64,000 bases of DNA from Heliocybe sulcata (lineage: Eukaryota; Basidiomycota; Agaricomycetes; Gloeophyllales; Gloeophyllaceae), in NCBI GenBank assembly GCA_004369045.1, contig ML213525.1:437789-501788 (forward strand), in the 5' to 3' direction. The translations under genes and the position numbers were made by a program. How positions within the stretch are numbered: position 1 is the first letter of the stretch; every line of letters begins with the position of its first letter. Below are positions 36,170 to 47,307 of this stretch, piece after piece. The notes beneath the pieces are model-generated. The model was not told the origin of the DNA. It saw only the letters and a program-made list of their open reading frames with translations, and made no database searches.

Positions 36170-39100
36170 CTATGTAAGATCGATAACCTCTAGATCTTCG
36201 GTTGGTCTTCTGCTGGACTTGGCAGGCAACTTCGTGAACTGCTTCGCTTTCGAACCTGCGGGTTGAGGTCGTTGCCTCGCCCTGGCAAGCAACAGCGGTG
36301 CGATTGGTAGTCGAGCCTCAGCATCGGACTCGCTCGACAGTTCGATGATGTCCAGCGCCTTTGGTGCTGGACGGGACCAGTTGACGAGCTTCGTGCCAGC
36401 CTTGCCGCGAGGCGAGGGGGAAACAGGCCTGCGTTCACTGTGCGTGCCTCTAGGCGATGAGTTCGCTGATTTGCGGGGAGACTTGCGGGGCTGGTGGCGG
36501 TCGGAGTCGGATCCTGACCTGAGATCTACAGTACGTTGACGAGCCTTAACTATCCTTCCTACGCCGTAGTTACAGCCATCGCTTTCATCCATGCGCAAGG
36601 GGAGCTCCTGTCGCCCTCTAGGCACTGCTCCTGAAATATTCGAGCTTGGGAAAGATGTGCTGGCATGCGTTGAGGATATCAAGCCCGGGAGGGCCCCTTG
36701 ACCAGATGATCCTCGAGAATTGCTAGAGGTGCGCAGAGGCAAGTCACCGTCACTGTCTTCATCCAGCCGCATTGGGAATGGCTCGGGTGCGCGGCGCTGG
36801 AATCCTGACCCGGGCCTAGAACTGCTCGATGGCGCGTTTGACGCGCTCGTCGACGGCCCTTGTAGGTTTATCGAGAGCAAGTCGTAGAGTTTCTTCTGCC
36901 TGGACCTATCCGTACGTTTGGGGACGTCCTGCACATCCAAACCAGAGTTCGTTGGAGGTCTGGACTTCGTAGCATGCGCAGTCAGGAGATCTTCCGGATC
37001 CGTTTCTTCTTCTGATTCGTCCATTAGATCAATCAGGGACTTGACCTTCGAGCTTGAGCCAACAGAAGTAAGCGCCTTGTTCGTAGGGATTGCACGTTGC
37101 TTCAACCTGGCTTTGGTAGGATGCAGGACGGCGTCCGAATTGGGATTAGGACCAGAGTCGGAGTCGTAGAGTGTAGGAGCTGTGTTCGCACTCGACCACT
37201 TGCTTAATGGTGCGGTCTTCCTTGCCTTGCCTTTCGTATTCAAGATACCGTCAGAGTCAGATTCGGAGTGGGATTCATATAACGCAGATGAGGTCTTCGC
37301 AGCCTTCTTGGTTGTCGGGTTCTTATCCAAGCTATAGATGTCGTCTTCAGATTCAGATGCAGAGTCAGATTGATACAACGAGATCATGTTCTTCTTCGCG
37401 CCAGCGACCTTCGTCGTTTTCGGCTTCGCGAGTTCCTTTGCCTTCCTCGCAACATCCTTTGCCTTCTTCGCAACATCCTTGGCTTTCGTGGGCGACTTCT
37501 TCGCCCCCTTCCCAGCCTTCTTTGCCGCCTTCCTCTCCAGCACCGCCTCATACTCTTCGACTAGGGCAGGCTCCGCCATCCGCACCATGCTGGCTGGCAT
37601 CCACACCCGCAGGTGGCTCTCCGGGTCCGGCGGCGGCTTCTTCCCTCCTTTCTTCTTCTTGCCCCCTGCACCACCCTCCTCGTCTTCTTCCTCCTCCTCG
37701 TCATCATCGGAGTATTGGGAGGAGGCGAACGACTCGGGTGGCCGGATACCCTTCACGCCCGCCGCACTCAGCCGGGCGAGCTGCGCGGGGGCGATCTCGA
37801 GGCGGTACTCAAGTATGCCGTCTGTCGAGGGGTGCCGCCGCTCGGAGTGGATCTTGATAATGAGCCTCTCCTCCTCTTCGTCTTCGTCGTCCGCGCGAGT
37901 GGGGGAGTTGAGGACCATCGATGAGAAGTGCTTTGCTATCATCGAGGAGGGCGTGCCGATAGGTGTAGTGCGCTTGTTCTTCTTCCGCGGTGTGACAGGT
38001 ACGCTGGAAGGGTTGTCATCTTTGTCCAGGACCGCGCGCCGGAGGATGCGTAAGACGGCGGACGGCCAGAGGACGGTCCGGAAGCGCTTGATGATGATGT
38101 CTTTCACGCCCCACTCGAAGTAGAGCTCGCACAGGCCAGCAACTTTACCTAGATCGGGCTCGCGCGTCCAGTCTACCCTGATGCGTTTGCCCTCGCTCTC
38201 CGAAGTGATAGGGCGGGCGTACGACATAAGGATCTCGATGTTGGGAAAGTCGTCAGGCAAGGTTTTGGCCAGAGAGGGGCTCTTCCTCGCCATGAAGCCT
38301 CTCGAGTTCGTCTTCAGCTCGTGTCGGATCTGCTGCCGCCAATCCTCGAGGAACTTGTCGAGTTCCTCTTCGGGTAAGGAGACCGCCTCCAGCAGGCTGT
38401 CGCCGAACCCGCACCTTGCGAGGGCATGCGCTGTCTTGATGCCACAGCTGGCAAGTCCGGCCTGGTGGTAGTCGCCGCCACTGAGGAGACCGATGAGGAT
38501 CAGGCCGCCGAGGGTCAGACCGATGTCGGGGTGCTTGAGTAATGCGGATGAGGTGTAAATGACGGAGTGGTTGCCATCATCCCTGCCCGCTGAGTTCTTT
38601 ACGGGGTGAGCTTTGTTGCCGGAGAGAGTAGCGCTCGGGCTGTAATGAAGTAGAGTTACTTAGAGATGCGGCTGGAGTACTCGACAGGATCAAGACGTAC
38701 TTTCGGATAACCATTGTGGCTCCGAAGAGAAAATTATCGACATCGTCGGAGAGAACGGCGTCAATGACTCCGATGCGGCTGAGATATGCGAGCTCCGCCT
38801 CCGCTTCCCCAGGAGCCTGTCGACGCTATGAACCACAAACCCCACCGAGCCTCGCAGAATAGCCTACCGTTCGCCACTCAAACCCAAAAGCTTCAATAAT
38901 ATTCTTCATCCCCGTGGTCATCCAATGCGCATTCCCGCTGACCCTCTTCCCCCTTTTCACCTTTGGTCGCTTCGGCCCATCAAACACGAACAAAGGGAGG
39001 AACGGCGTCGTCATGAGCCTGCAGCACCGGAAGAACAGGGTGCGAAGCTCGGGGTTCTCGCCTTCGCGCCCGTACGTGGCGTGGAAGAACCAGATGGAGG

Positions 39101-39274
39101 CATCGATGCCGATGCGCAGGCCGCGGTGGGTGGGGTTGGCGTCGAAGCCGTCGACGACGGCCAGGTGCGTTAGGGAGCGGACTTGGCCGGAGGGGCGGAG
39201 GACCTGGGAAACGTTAGAGTATGCGTGAAATTGATGCGGAGAGTACTTGCATCCCATAGCCCTGGCACACCCAT
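36170..39274 (-). CDS. Holliday-junction resolvase, XPG family (GEN1/Yen1)
   Basis: Structure-specific nuclease that cuts Holliday junctions and flaps. The start at 39274 reads MGVPGLWD and then, after an unusual 47-nt GC-AG intron (39250-39204), VLRPSGQVRSLTHL. The XPG-N part has GLRIGIDASIWFFHATYG (metal Asp) and FLPLFVFDGPKRPKVKRGKR. The XPG-I part has APGEAEAELAYLSRIGVIDA and LSDDVDNFLFGA (catalytic Glu/Asp). A helix-hairpin segment follows with LLSGGDYHQAGLASCGIK. The chromodomain-like region lies near EYRLEIAPAQLARL. The long C-terminus is disordered with Lys-rich repeats (KKAKDVAKKAKDVARKAKEL), acidic LY-S-D-S repeats, and two candidate SUMO-interacting motifs (DIIELSS and the very end, VIDLT). 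It converges on tuberin, 154 bp between stops. Confidence 0.92.
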
Positions 39275-39732
39275 CTCGCAGTGAAGTCGTTGGGTGGAAG
39301 CTTTGTCGCCAGCGTGTCAGAGCCTCTCCGTGGCTTGGGAGTCCAAATGGAACAGACACTCAAGAACGAGATGGCCTGGCTTTGAATGAGTGGCCTTGCG
39401 CCACAATTCGCTGTGGCCGACTCCGAGTAAGCGCCAAAGAGCAATTACAACGCGCGAATCGAACCTGCAGCACGTGATAATCGCGACAAAGGTCACACTA
39501 CACGTGATTGTATTCTCGGTCTTGTGTCACGCCGCAACTTCAGATCTGCCACTAAGCTTATGACATGGAGGCGTGAATATTATATTAACGGTTCCATTTA
39601 AGCGCTAGTCCCGAGTGCAATTTAATCTCCACGTCGCACTATAAGAAAACGATAAATTAAGCAGAAGCATGATCACAGTCTCAGTATTCCAGCACAATAT
39701 CCTCTTGCATCCTCTCTCACATGCTAACGACC
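39275..39732. other. promoter region of the resolvase gene
   Basis: 458 bp between the resolvase start and the next same-strand gene's stop. It holds two CACGTG words (39471-39476 and 39502-39507), each followed by AT. Confidence 0.5.
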
Positions 39733-41011
39733 TTAGCCTTCCGCAACGACATACCGCGAGCACAATACAACTTCCATTTCCCGTCCATCTCCACCTTCCC
39801 CTGCACCCGCCTCCCTTACAGAGCCGGCATCGCCTAGCACCCGGGAAGTCGGAAGACAAACCGTGCTCCAAGGCTTCCATACAGCAACATCCCTCCCCTC
39901 TTTCACCTGGCGTTCTCCTTCGAGGCTCAGAAATGCCATCAATATCTCACCATCCCCACCCGTCTCTTCATCGCCTCTACCTACCATCCTCCTTGCCTCA
40001 TTCTCCCGACTATTGTCCTGTCGGCAGATAGCAAATACCGCTCGAGGTGTCCGATACGCAATGCGGAGGACGGAGAGGCGCAGATCGGGCGAGGGATGGG
40101 TGTCCTTGGACCAGAGTGAGAGCGAGGTGAGCGAGCGGGTGAGGTGGGTGGAGGCAAGGGATGCGAGGCCGGCCCTAGAAGACAACAGAGAACACATATC
40201 ATGCAAACGTTCGTTACGAGGTCGGATGGAACGCACCTCAGGAATCTCTTCTTCGTCGGGCTCCCGTGCACCATGCACGCGACTTCGTCCGGCTCTGGCT
40301 CTGGATTTGGAGATAGTGCAGTGTCAGGGAGGAAGGTGAGAGGAGTGGTGCGTGGTTTTCGAGGCGTAGAGGGTTCAGAGAGGACAGGTCTAGGGAAGGA
40401 GAGGAGGCTATTCAGAGATGCAGACTCGCGGATGGGAGTATCATCAACAGGAGTGAGAGCAGGAGGAACATGTGTACGAAGAATGGTTGAGGTGGTTGGG
40501 ATATGCCGATCTGGAGTGGGGAAGGGGATGTTGGGAAGGGAAAGTGGGTGTAGTCTGCTCGTGGAAGGTTTTGAGCGCTGGGGAGGAGGAGGCTCAAGAA
40601 ACACCTCGGGCGCCTTCATGGGTTTCATCGCTGGTGTTACATTTCGTGACTTCTCTGGCTCAGCATGGGGGATGAACAAGGGCGTGCGGAAGCATTGCGC
40701 CTTGCCTTTCGCGCGTGAAGGGGTGTTCAGTCGGTCATCAAAGAACTGAGGAGGCTGTGGCGGACGTAGAGGGCGTGACTTCAAGTCCGACTTGGTGTTG
40801 GAGGTGGTAAAGTCTGAGAGAAATGTGATAGGGCGCTTCTCCCTCGAGGGCGGGTTGCGGTCACCAGAAAACGCATCGAGCGGAGGCAAGGGCGCCGAAA
40901 GGCGTGGGCGTTTGGCTGGACGTAGCATATCCTGTAGTCCAGTCAACTAAAAAGACTTTTCACCACCGAATGCACTGGGCGGCGTACCTTGGGACCAGCA
41001 TCAGGAGCCAT
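39733..41011 (-). CDS. mostly disordered protein, unknown function
   Basis: Start at 41011 gives MAPDAGPK; a short intron joins it to DMLRPAKRPRLSAPLPPLD, a basic stretch that may act as a nuclear signal. The next 200 residues are Pro/Ser/Thr-rich with several TP and SP sites (TPSRAKGKAQ, HVPPALTPVDDTPIRES), suggesting a phospho-regulated nuclear protein. After a further short intron comes a more ordered C-terminal region: AGLASLASTHLTRSLTSLSL, LSVLRIAYRTPRAVFAI and DVAVWKPWSTVCLP, ending EVVLCSRYVVAEG. That pattern (VWKPW and a final hydrophobic strand) looks conserved, but I cannot name the family. It is divergent from COG7 with about 160 bp between. Confidence 0.65.
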
Positions 41012-41173
41012 TCCAGTTGTGGCTCAGCACAAGCAAGAGGTTGATGGGCACCGCCACCATTCCACCGATCTCTGTCGGATATTGCCGAACCTTTATCCGT
41101 TACTTCTCGTCGCCAGCACAAGTTGCGTATATGCATGTATTATTCGCGCAAATGATAACAATTAACGGGCGCA

Positions 41174-43810
41174 GTGACTTCCGTTGACCTACCCGACGAC
41201 GTGGACCTCGACTTAACCGCCTGGGTCAACTCGGTCGTCTCCCTTCCCGCTGACTCCGACTCTCCCTCCGACCTCGCCACCCTCGACAAGCACCTGGCCT
41301 CCCTCACCGCCTCCCTCGAAGTCGCCGTCGAAGAGTCCTCCTCTCTCCTCGGCCGCCTCATCGACGATGTCTCGCGCTCCGTCCCCCGCCTCACCTATGA
41401 CCTCCATTTCATGCGCGAGGGCTCCCTCGGTCTTCAGTCCACCCTGTCTGGCATCACACGTACTACCGCAACCGGCGAACATGGAACGAAGGAGGTGCTG
41501 GACAAGCTGACATTGCTCGATACGATGAAGACTAACATGACTGAAGCAAGGGCGGTCTTGGGAGAGGCCGAGAGTTGGAGCATGCTCGAGCCCGAGGTCA
41601 CCGCCCTCCTCTCCGACAACCATTTCCTCAAAGCTGCAGAGAGACTCTCTGAAGCCTCAGAAAACCTATTTGTATTCCAGAACACGCCCGAATACGAGGC
41701 CCGCCGGGGCGTTGTCGTGAGCCTCGAAAACCAGCTCGAGGCCGGTGTCAGCGCGGCCCTCGTGTCCGCGATCAACTCCAGAGACACACAGAGCTGCAGA
41801 AGCTACTACGAGATATTCGCGCGTATACAGAGAGAGGCTGAGTTCTTCAACTACTATGTTGGCGCCCGGACGGAGGCGGTTGGTGCGGCTTGGCAGCAAC
41901 TTTGCACCTCGCCCTCGTTCGCTGACTCCCTCCCATCCTTCTTCCACACCATCCACACGCTCCTGCAATTATCCCTTCCCGAGCTCACCCAAATCTTCCC
42001 CTCGCCTCGTCAAACTCTCACCCATCTCATCTCCTCAATCCTCTCGTCCCTCTCTCCCTCGTTTTCGCAGAAAATCTCCGAGTTAGCGAACGACCAATCT
42101 CCAGAAGCGGTATCACACCTGGTATCAGCTTACAAGGCGACAGAGTCCTTCGCCCTAGAAGCTTACAAAACCCTCCACAGTCTTGACTCTTCCACTGCCC
42201 CGACGAACTCGGAGACTCTCCCGAGACGCAGCTCAGACAAACTCCACGCCCGACGTCACTCGCGCCGGATGTCCATCTCCACCTCGCTCACCTCCACTTC
42301 ACTTTCCGCACAAGCCCACGGGCAAGAGGAGGAGTGGGACCTCGCCCTGTTTACGCCCTTCCTCGACGCCCAGACTTCCTATTCTTCCCTCGAGAAGAAG
42401 TATTTGGATTCCAGGCTCTCCGTGGTGGGACTGAGTGGCGGCAATGGGGATGTATCACGTACGTTGAGAGACTGGGTGGAGAGTATGGCGCGGGAGGCCG
42501 AGGGCGCAGTGTGCAGGTGTCTGGAGTTCACGCACGGCTACTCCCTCCCAGGTCTCCTCGCCACTCTCGACTTTATCATCTCGGAGTTCTTGCAGAGCCT
42601 CACCACACAAATATCTTCTTCGACCTCGCTACCCTCATCCCACCCGAGTACCGCCACTGCCGACCTCTTCGACCTGGACTATACCCCCGCCGACTACGCG
42701 CGTATCCAGTCGTTGCTGCACATCCTCGAGTCTATCCGGTCGGCGCTGGACCGTATAGCGGCGGTTGAAGTACACACGCGTGGGGCGATGTCAAAGGCGC
42801 TGGGTGAGAACGATATCACGCGTGCGGATGGTGTATTGCCTGGTATGACACCTGGTGAACAGAGGTTGCTAGCAGAGTCGGGATTGAACACAGCAGCTCT
42901 GCATACGCTGTTAGAGTTCCTCACACCGACTCCCCCCTCCCAGCCCCCCAGCCAAGCTCTCAGTCACTCCCACTCTCAACCGCATCACCCCTCCATCAGC
43001 ACCGATCAAGAGCCCTCGCCTCTCCTTCCTTCCTCTCGCAGATCCATCACCGCCCTCGCAGCAACCGCCCAGAAGTCCCTGCAGGACGTCATCCTCTCCC
43101 CCCTCCTCACCCGCCTCCAGACCTACCCCTCCCTCCCCGTCTTCACCTCCCCTTCCACGCACGCAGGCGGGGCGGGGGAGCTGAAGATCCCGACCTTCAG
43201 CCTCAGCCCGACAGACACGATGCAGCGCGTCGCAGAGGGGCTGCTGAACATGCCGCGGCTGTTCGAAGTGTACGCCGACGACGACGTACTGGCGTTCTGC
43301 GCCGAGACGCTACCCTACGCGGGCGCGGAGGCGGCGAAAGTCCTGTCCGACTCCCTTCAAGGTCAAAATCAATTAGGGCACTCGCATTCTCAGTCCCAGC
43401 TGTCGTCCCATGCGAGATCGGGCTCGCTCGCCTTGCCAAAGGCGAAGCCCGCCCCGCATCTGTCAGCAGAGACGATACTTTCCCTCTGGCTCACGTCCCT
43501 TGGCCGCTCCTTTCTCACACACCTCTTGGGCGAGGTCCTACCACGGATCGGACGGCTAAGTGAGGGAGGAAGGAGGCAGCTGGGAAGTGACTTGGGGTAT
43601 TTGGAAACAATTGTGCAGGCGTTGAATGTTGACGTCGACATCGAGGAAGACGGGGATGGTGATAGGGAGAGGGAAGGGGAAGGACAGAAGGAAGGGGCGG
43701 CAGGTCTGAGGAGATGGAGAGAGCTTGTAGAGATGGCGGATATGGAGGGAAGGGATGCCGAGCGGGACGAGGTATGGCGGCAGGTTGCGAGGATGAGAGG
43801 GTGGCCTTAA
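41174..43810 (+). CDS. COG7: conserved oligomeric Golgi complex subunit 7, start exon uncertain
   Basis: Subunit of the COG tether for retrograde vesicles at the Golgi. One long open exon gives about 878 residues, in line with fungal COG7. It opens with SVDLPDDVDLDLTAWVNSVV, the usual acidic start of COG7, then a coiled-coil N-terminal region (LDKHLASLTASLEVAVEESS, LDTMKTNMTEARAVLGEAES). The body has FLKAAERLSEASENLFVFQN and SCRSYYEIFARIQREAEFFN, both characteristic. The C-terminal part has low-complexity Ser/His loops and ends RMRGWP. No in-frame ATG lies just before the conserved start: the frame begins at GTG and is preceded by a cgcag acceptor. The true start codon is probably in, or split by, an upstream exon between 41,012 and 41,174. 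Confidence 0.88.
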   Translation: MTSVDLPDDVDLDLTAWVNSVVSLPADSDSPSDLATLDKHLASLTASLEVAVEESSSLLGRLIDDVSRSVPRLTYDLHFMREGSLGLQSTLSGITRTTATGEHGTKEVLDKLTLLDTMKTNMTEARAVLGEAESWSMLEPEVTALLSDNHFLKAAERLSEASENLFVFQNTPEYEARRGVVVSLENQLEAGVSAALVSAINSRDTQSCRSYYEIFARIQREAEFFNYYVGARTEAVGAAWQQLCTSPSFADSLPSFFHTIHTLLQLSLPELTQIFPSPRQTLTHLISSILSSLSPSFSQKISELANDQSPEAVSHLVSAYKATESFALEAYKTLHSLDSSTAPTNSETLPRRSSDKLHARRHSRRMSISTSLTSTSLSAQAHGQEEEWDLALFTPFLDAQTSYSSLEKKYLDSRLSVVGLSGGNGDVSRTLRDWVESMAREAEGAVCRCLEFTHGYSLPGLLATLDFIISEFLQSLTTQISSSTSLPSSHPSTATADLFDLDYTPADYARIQSLLHILESIRSALDRIAAVEVHTRGAMSKALGENDITRADGVLPGMTPGEQRLLAESGLNTAALHTLLEFLTPTPPSQPPSQALSHSHSQPHHPSISTDQEPSPLLPSSRRSITALAATAQKSLQDVILSPLLTRLQTYPSLPVFTSPSTHAGGAGELKIPTFSLSPTDTMQRVAEGLLNMPRLFEVYADDDVLAFCAETLPYAGAEAAKVLSDSLQGQNQLGHSHSQSQLSSHARSGSLALPKAKPAPHLSAETILSLWLTSLGRSFLTHLLGEVLPRIGRLSEGGRRQLGSDLGYLETIVQALNVDVDIEEDGDGDREREGEGQKEGAAGLRRWRELVEMADMEGRDAERDEVWRQVARMRGWP

Positions 43811-44033
43811 GGAGGTGATGGCTGAGGGACCAAAAGTTTGCAGTTAGTCATGTTTTCCAGTATTACAATCCAGGTTGATCATAAAAGTCGGATAACCTTC
43901 GCGGTGTACTATTGCGCCCACAATGCTGGCCCCAGTGAGACATTTCGATACATCCTTGATACCAGTCCCCGTAGCAGTTATATTGCAGTAAAAATACAAT
44001 CCACCCAGTCGCATAACCCAGTGCCATCCTGTA
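43811..44033. other. short convergent intergenic region
   Basis: About 220 bp between the COG7 stop and the stop of the VHS/GAT gene. Nothing seen. Confidence 0.5.
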
Positions 44034-47000
44034 CTACCGTACCCCAACCGCCGCCGTCTTCTGCCCCTCTCTAAGCCGCTGCTCCGCCCTCTCCGCTACC
44101 GCATCATACACATAATGCACAGGCCACGGCTTCTCCGTGTTGTCCTCGTCCTCGGCCACGTCTTCCACCGACGCGTTCGCGCGGTCGCGGTGCTCGATGA
44201 AGAGATCGTCCGGGTCGAAACGGGCTGCAAGTGCACACGGGTATTAAGTAAATTCGCAAAGCGAGAGCGACAAAAAGAGGGAAGAAGACGCACCGCTGCC
44301 CGTATCACTCTCCACCTGCCTCCTCTTCCCCAGCGCCTTTGCACTCGGCTTCACAGGCGTAAGACACTCATCCGCACTCAGCATACTATAACTCTCCACA
44401 CTGCCCCTCCTCCCGCTCCCCACGCTCCCCACACTCCCATTCGGCGTCCCTCTCCCTCTCCTCCCCGTCTCGTTCCTCGCGGCCCCGACGCCTTCCTCCC
44501 AGCTCGGCGTCCGGCTCCTGTTCAGATTGTGTGTCGGGCTCCGTGGACCGTGCGGAGCTCGTGGCGGCGCGAGGGAGCCGAGGTGCGGGGAGGAGTGGTC
44601 CGGGTCGAACGACGCCATCGAGCCTCGATGAGTATGGTTCGAGAGGCTGTAGTTGTGGAGTTGCGTCGAGGGCGGGGAGGGCGATGGGGAGGGCGATGGC
44701 GATGGACTCCGCGACGACGACCCACCAGGCGCGAACTGCGGCGGCGGCAGGTAATACGATCCCTCCTCGTCATACCGCAACTTCTACACCCACCCAAAAC
44801 GTCAACACTCAGCACCCAGCACGAACGAAGGGGAGAAGAAGCGCACCGTCCGATCCATCCTCACCTCTCGCTTTGACCGCTCCTCCGCCTGTCTCTCCAC
44901 GCCCACGCGCTCCAAGTCCTCATACAACCTCAGCGCCTCCTGCAGCTCCGCGTTTGCCTCGAGCAGCGCGGCAAGCAGCTGCTCCTCCGGGCTCCCGCTC
45001 CCTGCCCTCTCCGCGCCCGCCGAAGCCCACGGGATCTGCGCGTAGATGAGTTCGTGCGACGCGCGGCATTTGTAGTAGAATTCCTGCGTTCCACATCGCA
45101 GTGAGTTGGGTGCAGAAGGAAGGGAAGGAGGGAGGGGAGAGACGCACCCGTATCACGTCCTTGTCCTTCAGGTCCTCCGGCTTCGCAAACGCCAGGCTCT
45201 CGCTCAGCAGCGCCGAGTTCCCCCGCCCGACCTTGCACTCCTGGAACAGCCTCCTCATGTCCTCGTCCGGCGAGATGACGCGATTACGCGACGAGTGCGA
45301 GTGTTTCCGCGAGTCCTTCTTTGATCAGCCGTCAGCACAAGCAGAGGAGAGGGGAGAGGGGAGGAAAGTCAGATAGAGTGCATAGAGGGGAAAGGGCAAA
45401 AGGACATGGGAAAATTTAAGTGAAGAGGTAAGAGGCAGAGGGGGATGGGTGAAAGAGGCACGCACCAAAGTCGGTGGCGGGTCAACATCTACCTGCGGAC
45501 TGCTGGGAAGTATCTGCGAGTGCCGCCGGGAGGAGACGGGGCTGAACATCGCGTCGTCTTCGTCGAACGGGACTCCCTAGGAACATTTGGAAGTTTCAGA
45601 ATCATGGTCCGGGAGGGAGGGAGGGAAAGGCAAGTGTAGAAGGCAGAGGAGACAGGAGAGAGCGTACCTCATCCGGCTTGTCAGGCGCCTTGAGCTTCCT
45701 CCACAGAGCACGTACCCCGTCCTTGTCTGGTTTGTCTTTCGCGTTGTGGCCTGTACGTATCATCAGTCAGTAAACACCCTGTACTTATCAAATAAGATCC
45801 GCAAAAATAGCCAATGCACCACACGGCACAAGGAGAAAAAAAGCAAACATCAGTGCGCCACTCACCCTGCCCACCCATCCACACTACCGCCCCCAGGATA
45901 TCCACCAGCCGCTCCCGCACGACGGGCGCCGTGCGCGGGGAGAGGCAGACGTCTTCGAGCGTGTCGAGGAACTTGCGCGAGGAGCATTGGGCGATGAAGA
46001 GCGGGGAGGAGTTGCGCAGCATTATTGCCCAGAGCTGCGAGTTGGGTCAGCATGCGTCATAGGAGCTAGTGGTATGCGGAAAGGAGGGAAGTGCGTACGC
46101 GGGCTGCGGAGAGTTGGGCTTGGGGTTCTGCGTATCTGGAGACAGAGTGTGATATCAGTACAGCTGGGAATATTGATGACGGGAGATGGGATGGTAGGAA
46201 AAGGACAGGCTCGGAAGCAAGGCGGCACATTAAAGGAAGAGGGTGGAAGCACGAAAGGCGAGGCGAGGCGATGTACAGTACGAAGGAGCGGAAGGTGGAA
46301 GAAGTGGCATACACTCACTTGAACTCCCTCCTAAGAGCCTTTGCCGCTTCCTTTGCATTTGATTCACTCGCAGAGGCCTTCTCGCACGCGTCGAGGACGA
46401 AGGACCAGTCTTCGGAACCGGTGGCGGTTAGCCAGCCTGTGTGGGGGTGGGTTGCGGGGATAAGGTAAGGCAGTAGGGCAGGCATCGGGTAGGAAGAGAC
46501 GATATTCTGTGAGTGCCGAGACGGAGATAGACAGATAGCAGAACACACCGATCATTCTGGTTAACTCATGCTCCTGCTCCTCCCTCCTATGACCGTCTCT
46601 CTCCTTGTCTCGATCTCGCCCTCCAGCAATATCCCAGAACCCCCTCTTCTCCTTCTTCACCTCTCTCTCATCCTTTCCATCACTTGAATCATCATGGTGG
46701 CCCTCGGAGTTAGGATGGGGATGTGGTTCGAGGGCCTTCAATATGCCCAGGGCCGCCACGCCGCCGGTGCTGCCTGGCGGCTTCTTCCTCAACATTGTCG
46801 CCGCCTCTGTTCTCGGAGGAGATCTGTTCCGCTGATTGGTGCTGACCGGTGGGGTATGTGGCGTGACGAGGGATGCGAGGGAGGACGAGCGGGAATCGCT
46901 GAGGGGTGGGGGGCGCGAGAGGTGGGCATGGCCGTGTTGGGTTGGGGATGCGGAGTCGAGTGGGGATGGGTTGCTGATGACCTCCCAGGGCTCGTCGCTG

Positions 47001-47213
47001 GCTGACCTGCTGACTTTGTGGTTCGCGTGGAAGGTGGGCGAGGGGGCGTACTGCACGGTGTGGTCCTGTTGGTGCGGATATGGAATGGTGTTAGAGGGAG
47101 ACGACAGGTAGACGCACCTCTGGGATGGGCGACTGGGGAAAGGCGGTAATGTCTCTTGGAGTGGGTTGCTTAGATGGCTTTGGCTGCTTGTCCCTGCTGA
47201 AGAGCTTCTTCAT
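44034..47213 (-). CDS. VHS/GAT-domain protein, Lsb5-like
   Basis: Endocytosis or actin-linked adaptor resembling yeast Lsb5. The start at 47213 gives MKKLFSRDKQPKPSKQPTPR. A disordered Ser/Pro stretch follows. The VHS domain begins near HELTRMIG and YLTATGSEDWSFVLDACEKA, then KEAAKALRREFKYAEPQAQL, LWAIMLRNSSPLFIAQCSSR and KFLDTLEDVC. The GAT-type helices include EDMRRLFQECKVGRGNSALL, DLKDKDVIREFYYKCRASHE and LLAALLEANAELQEALRLYE. The tail has Ser-Pro repeats (SRSPSPSPSPSPSPPS) and ends AAVGVR with TAG at 44034. At least seven introns. The ATG lies only 94 bp from the stop of the same-strand gene upstream, so its promoter must be very short or overlap that gene. Confidence 0.85.
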
Positions 47214-47307
47214 GGCGTACTGACGAGCTTAGACCCAGCACGTTGCGCCGTAACAAGCCATGGCAGTGCTCCCACGTGACTCGCTCTCATTGCTCTGCTA
47301 CTCTACA

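Noticed and set aside
37207-38123. Long plus-strand frames of 216 and 245 codons
   Set aside because: They are antisense to the Lys/Asp/Ser-rich tail of the resolvase gene; their Ser/Phe/Leu-rich content is what that tail gives when read backward.
39440-39476. GAATCGAACC, a B-box match on the minus strand
   Set aside because: No A box at a suitable distance and no tRNA fold.
40144-40749. Plus-strand frame of 201 codons
   Set aside because: Antisense to the disordered gene at 39733-41011, whose splice sites and ATG are better supported.
44115-45049. Plus-strand frames of 253 and 172 codons
   Set aside because: Antisense to the Ser/Pro-rich end of the VHS/GAT gene; Arg/Pro-rich without domains.
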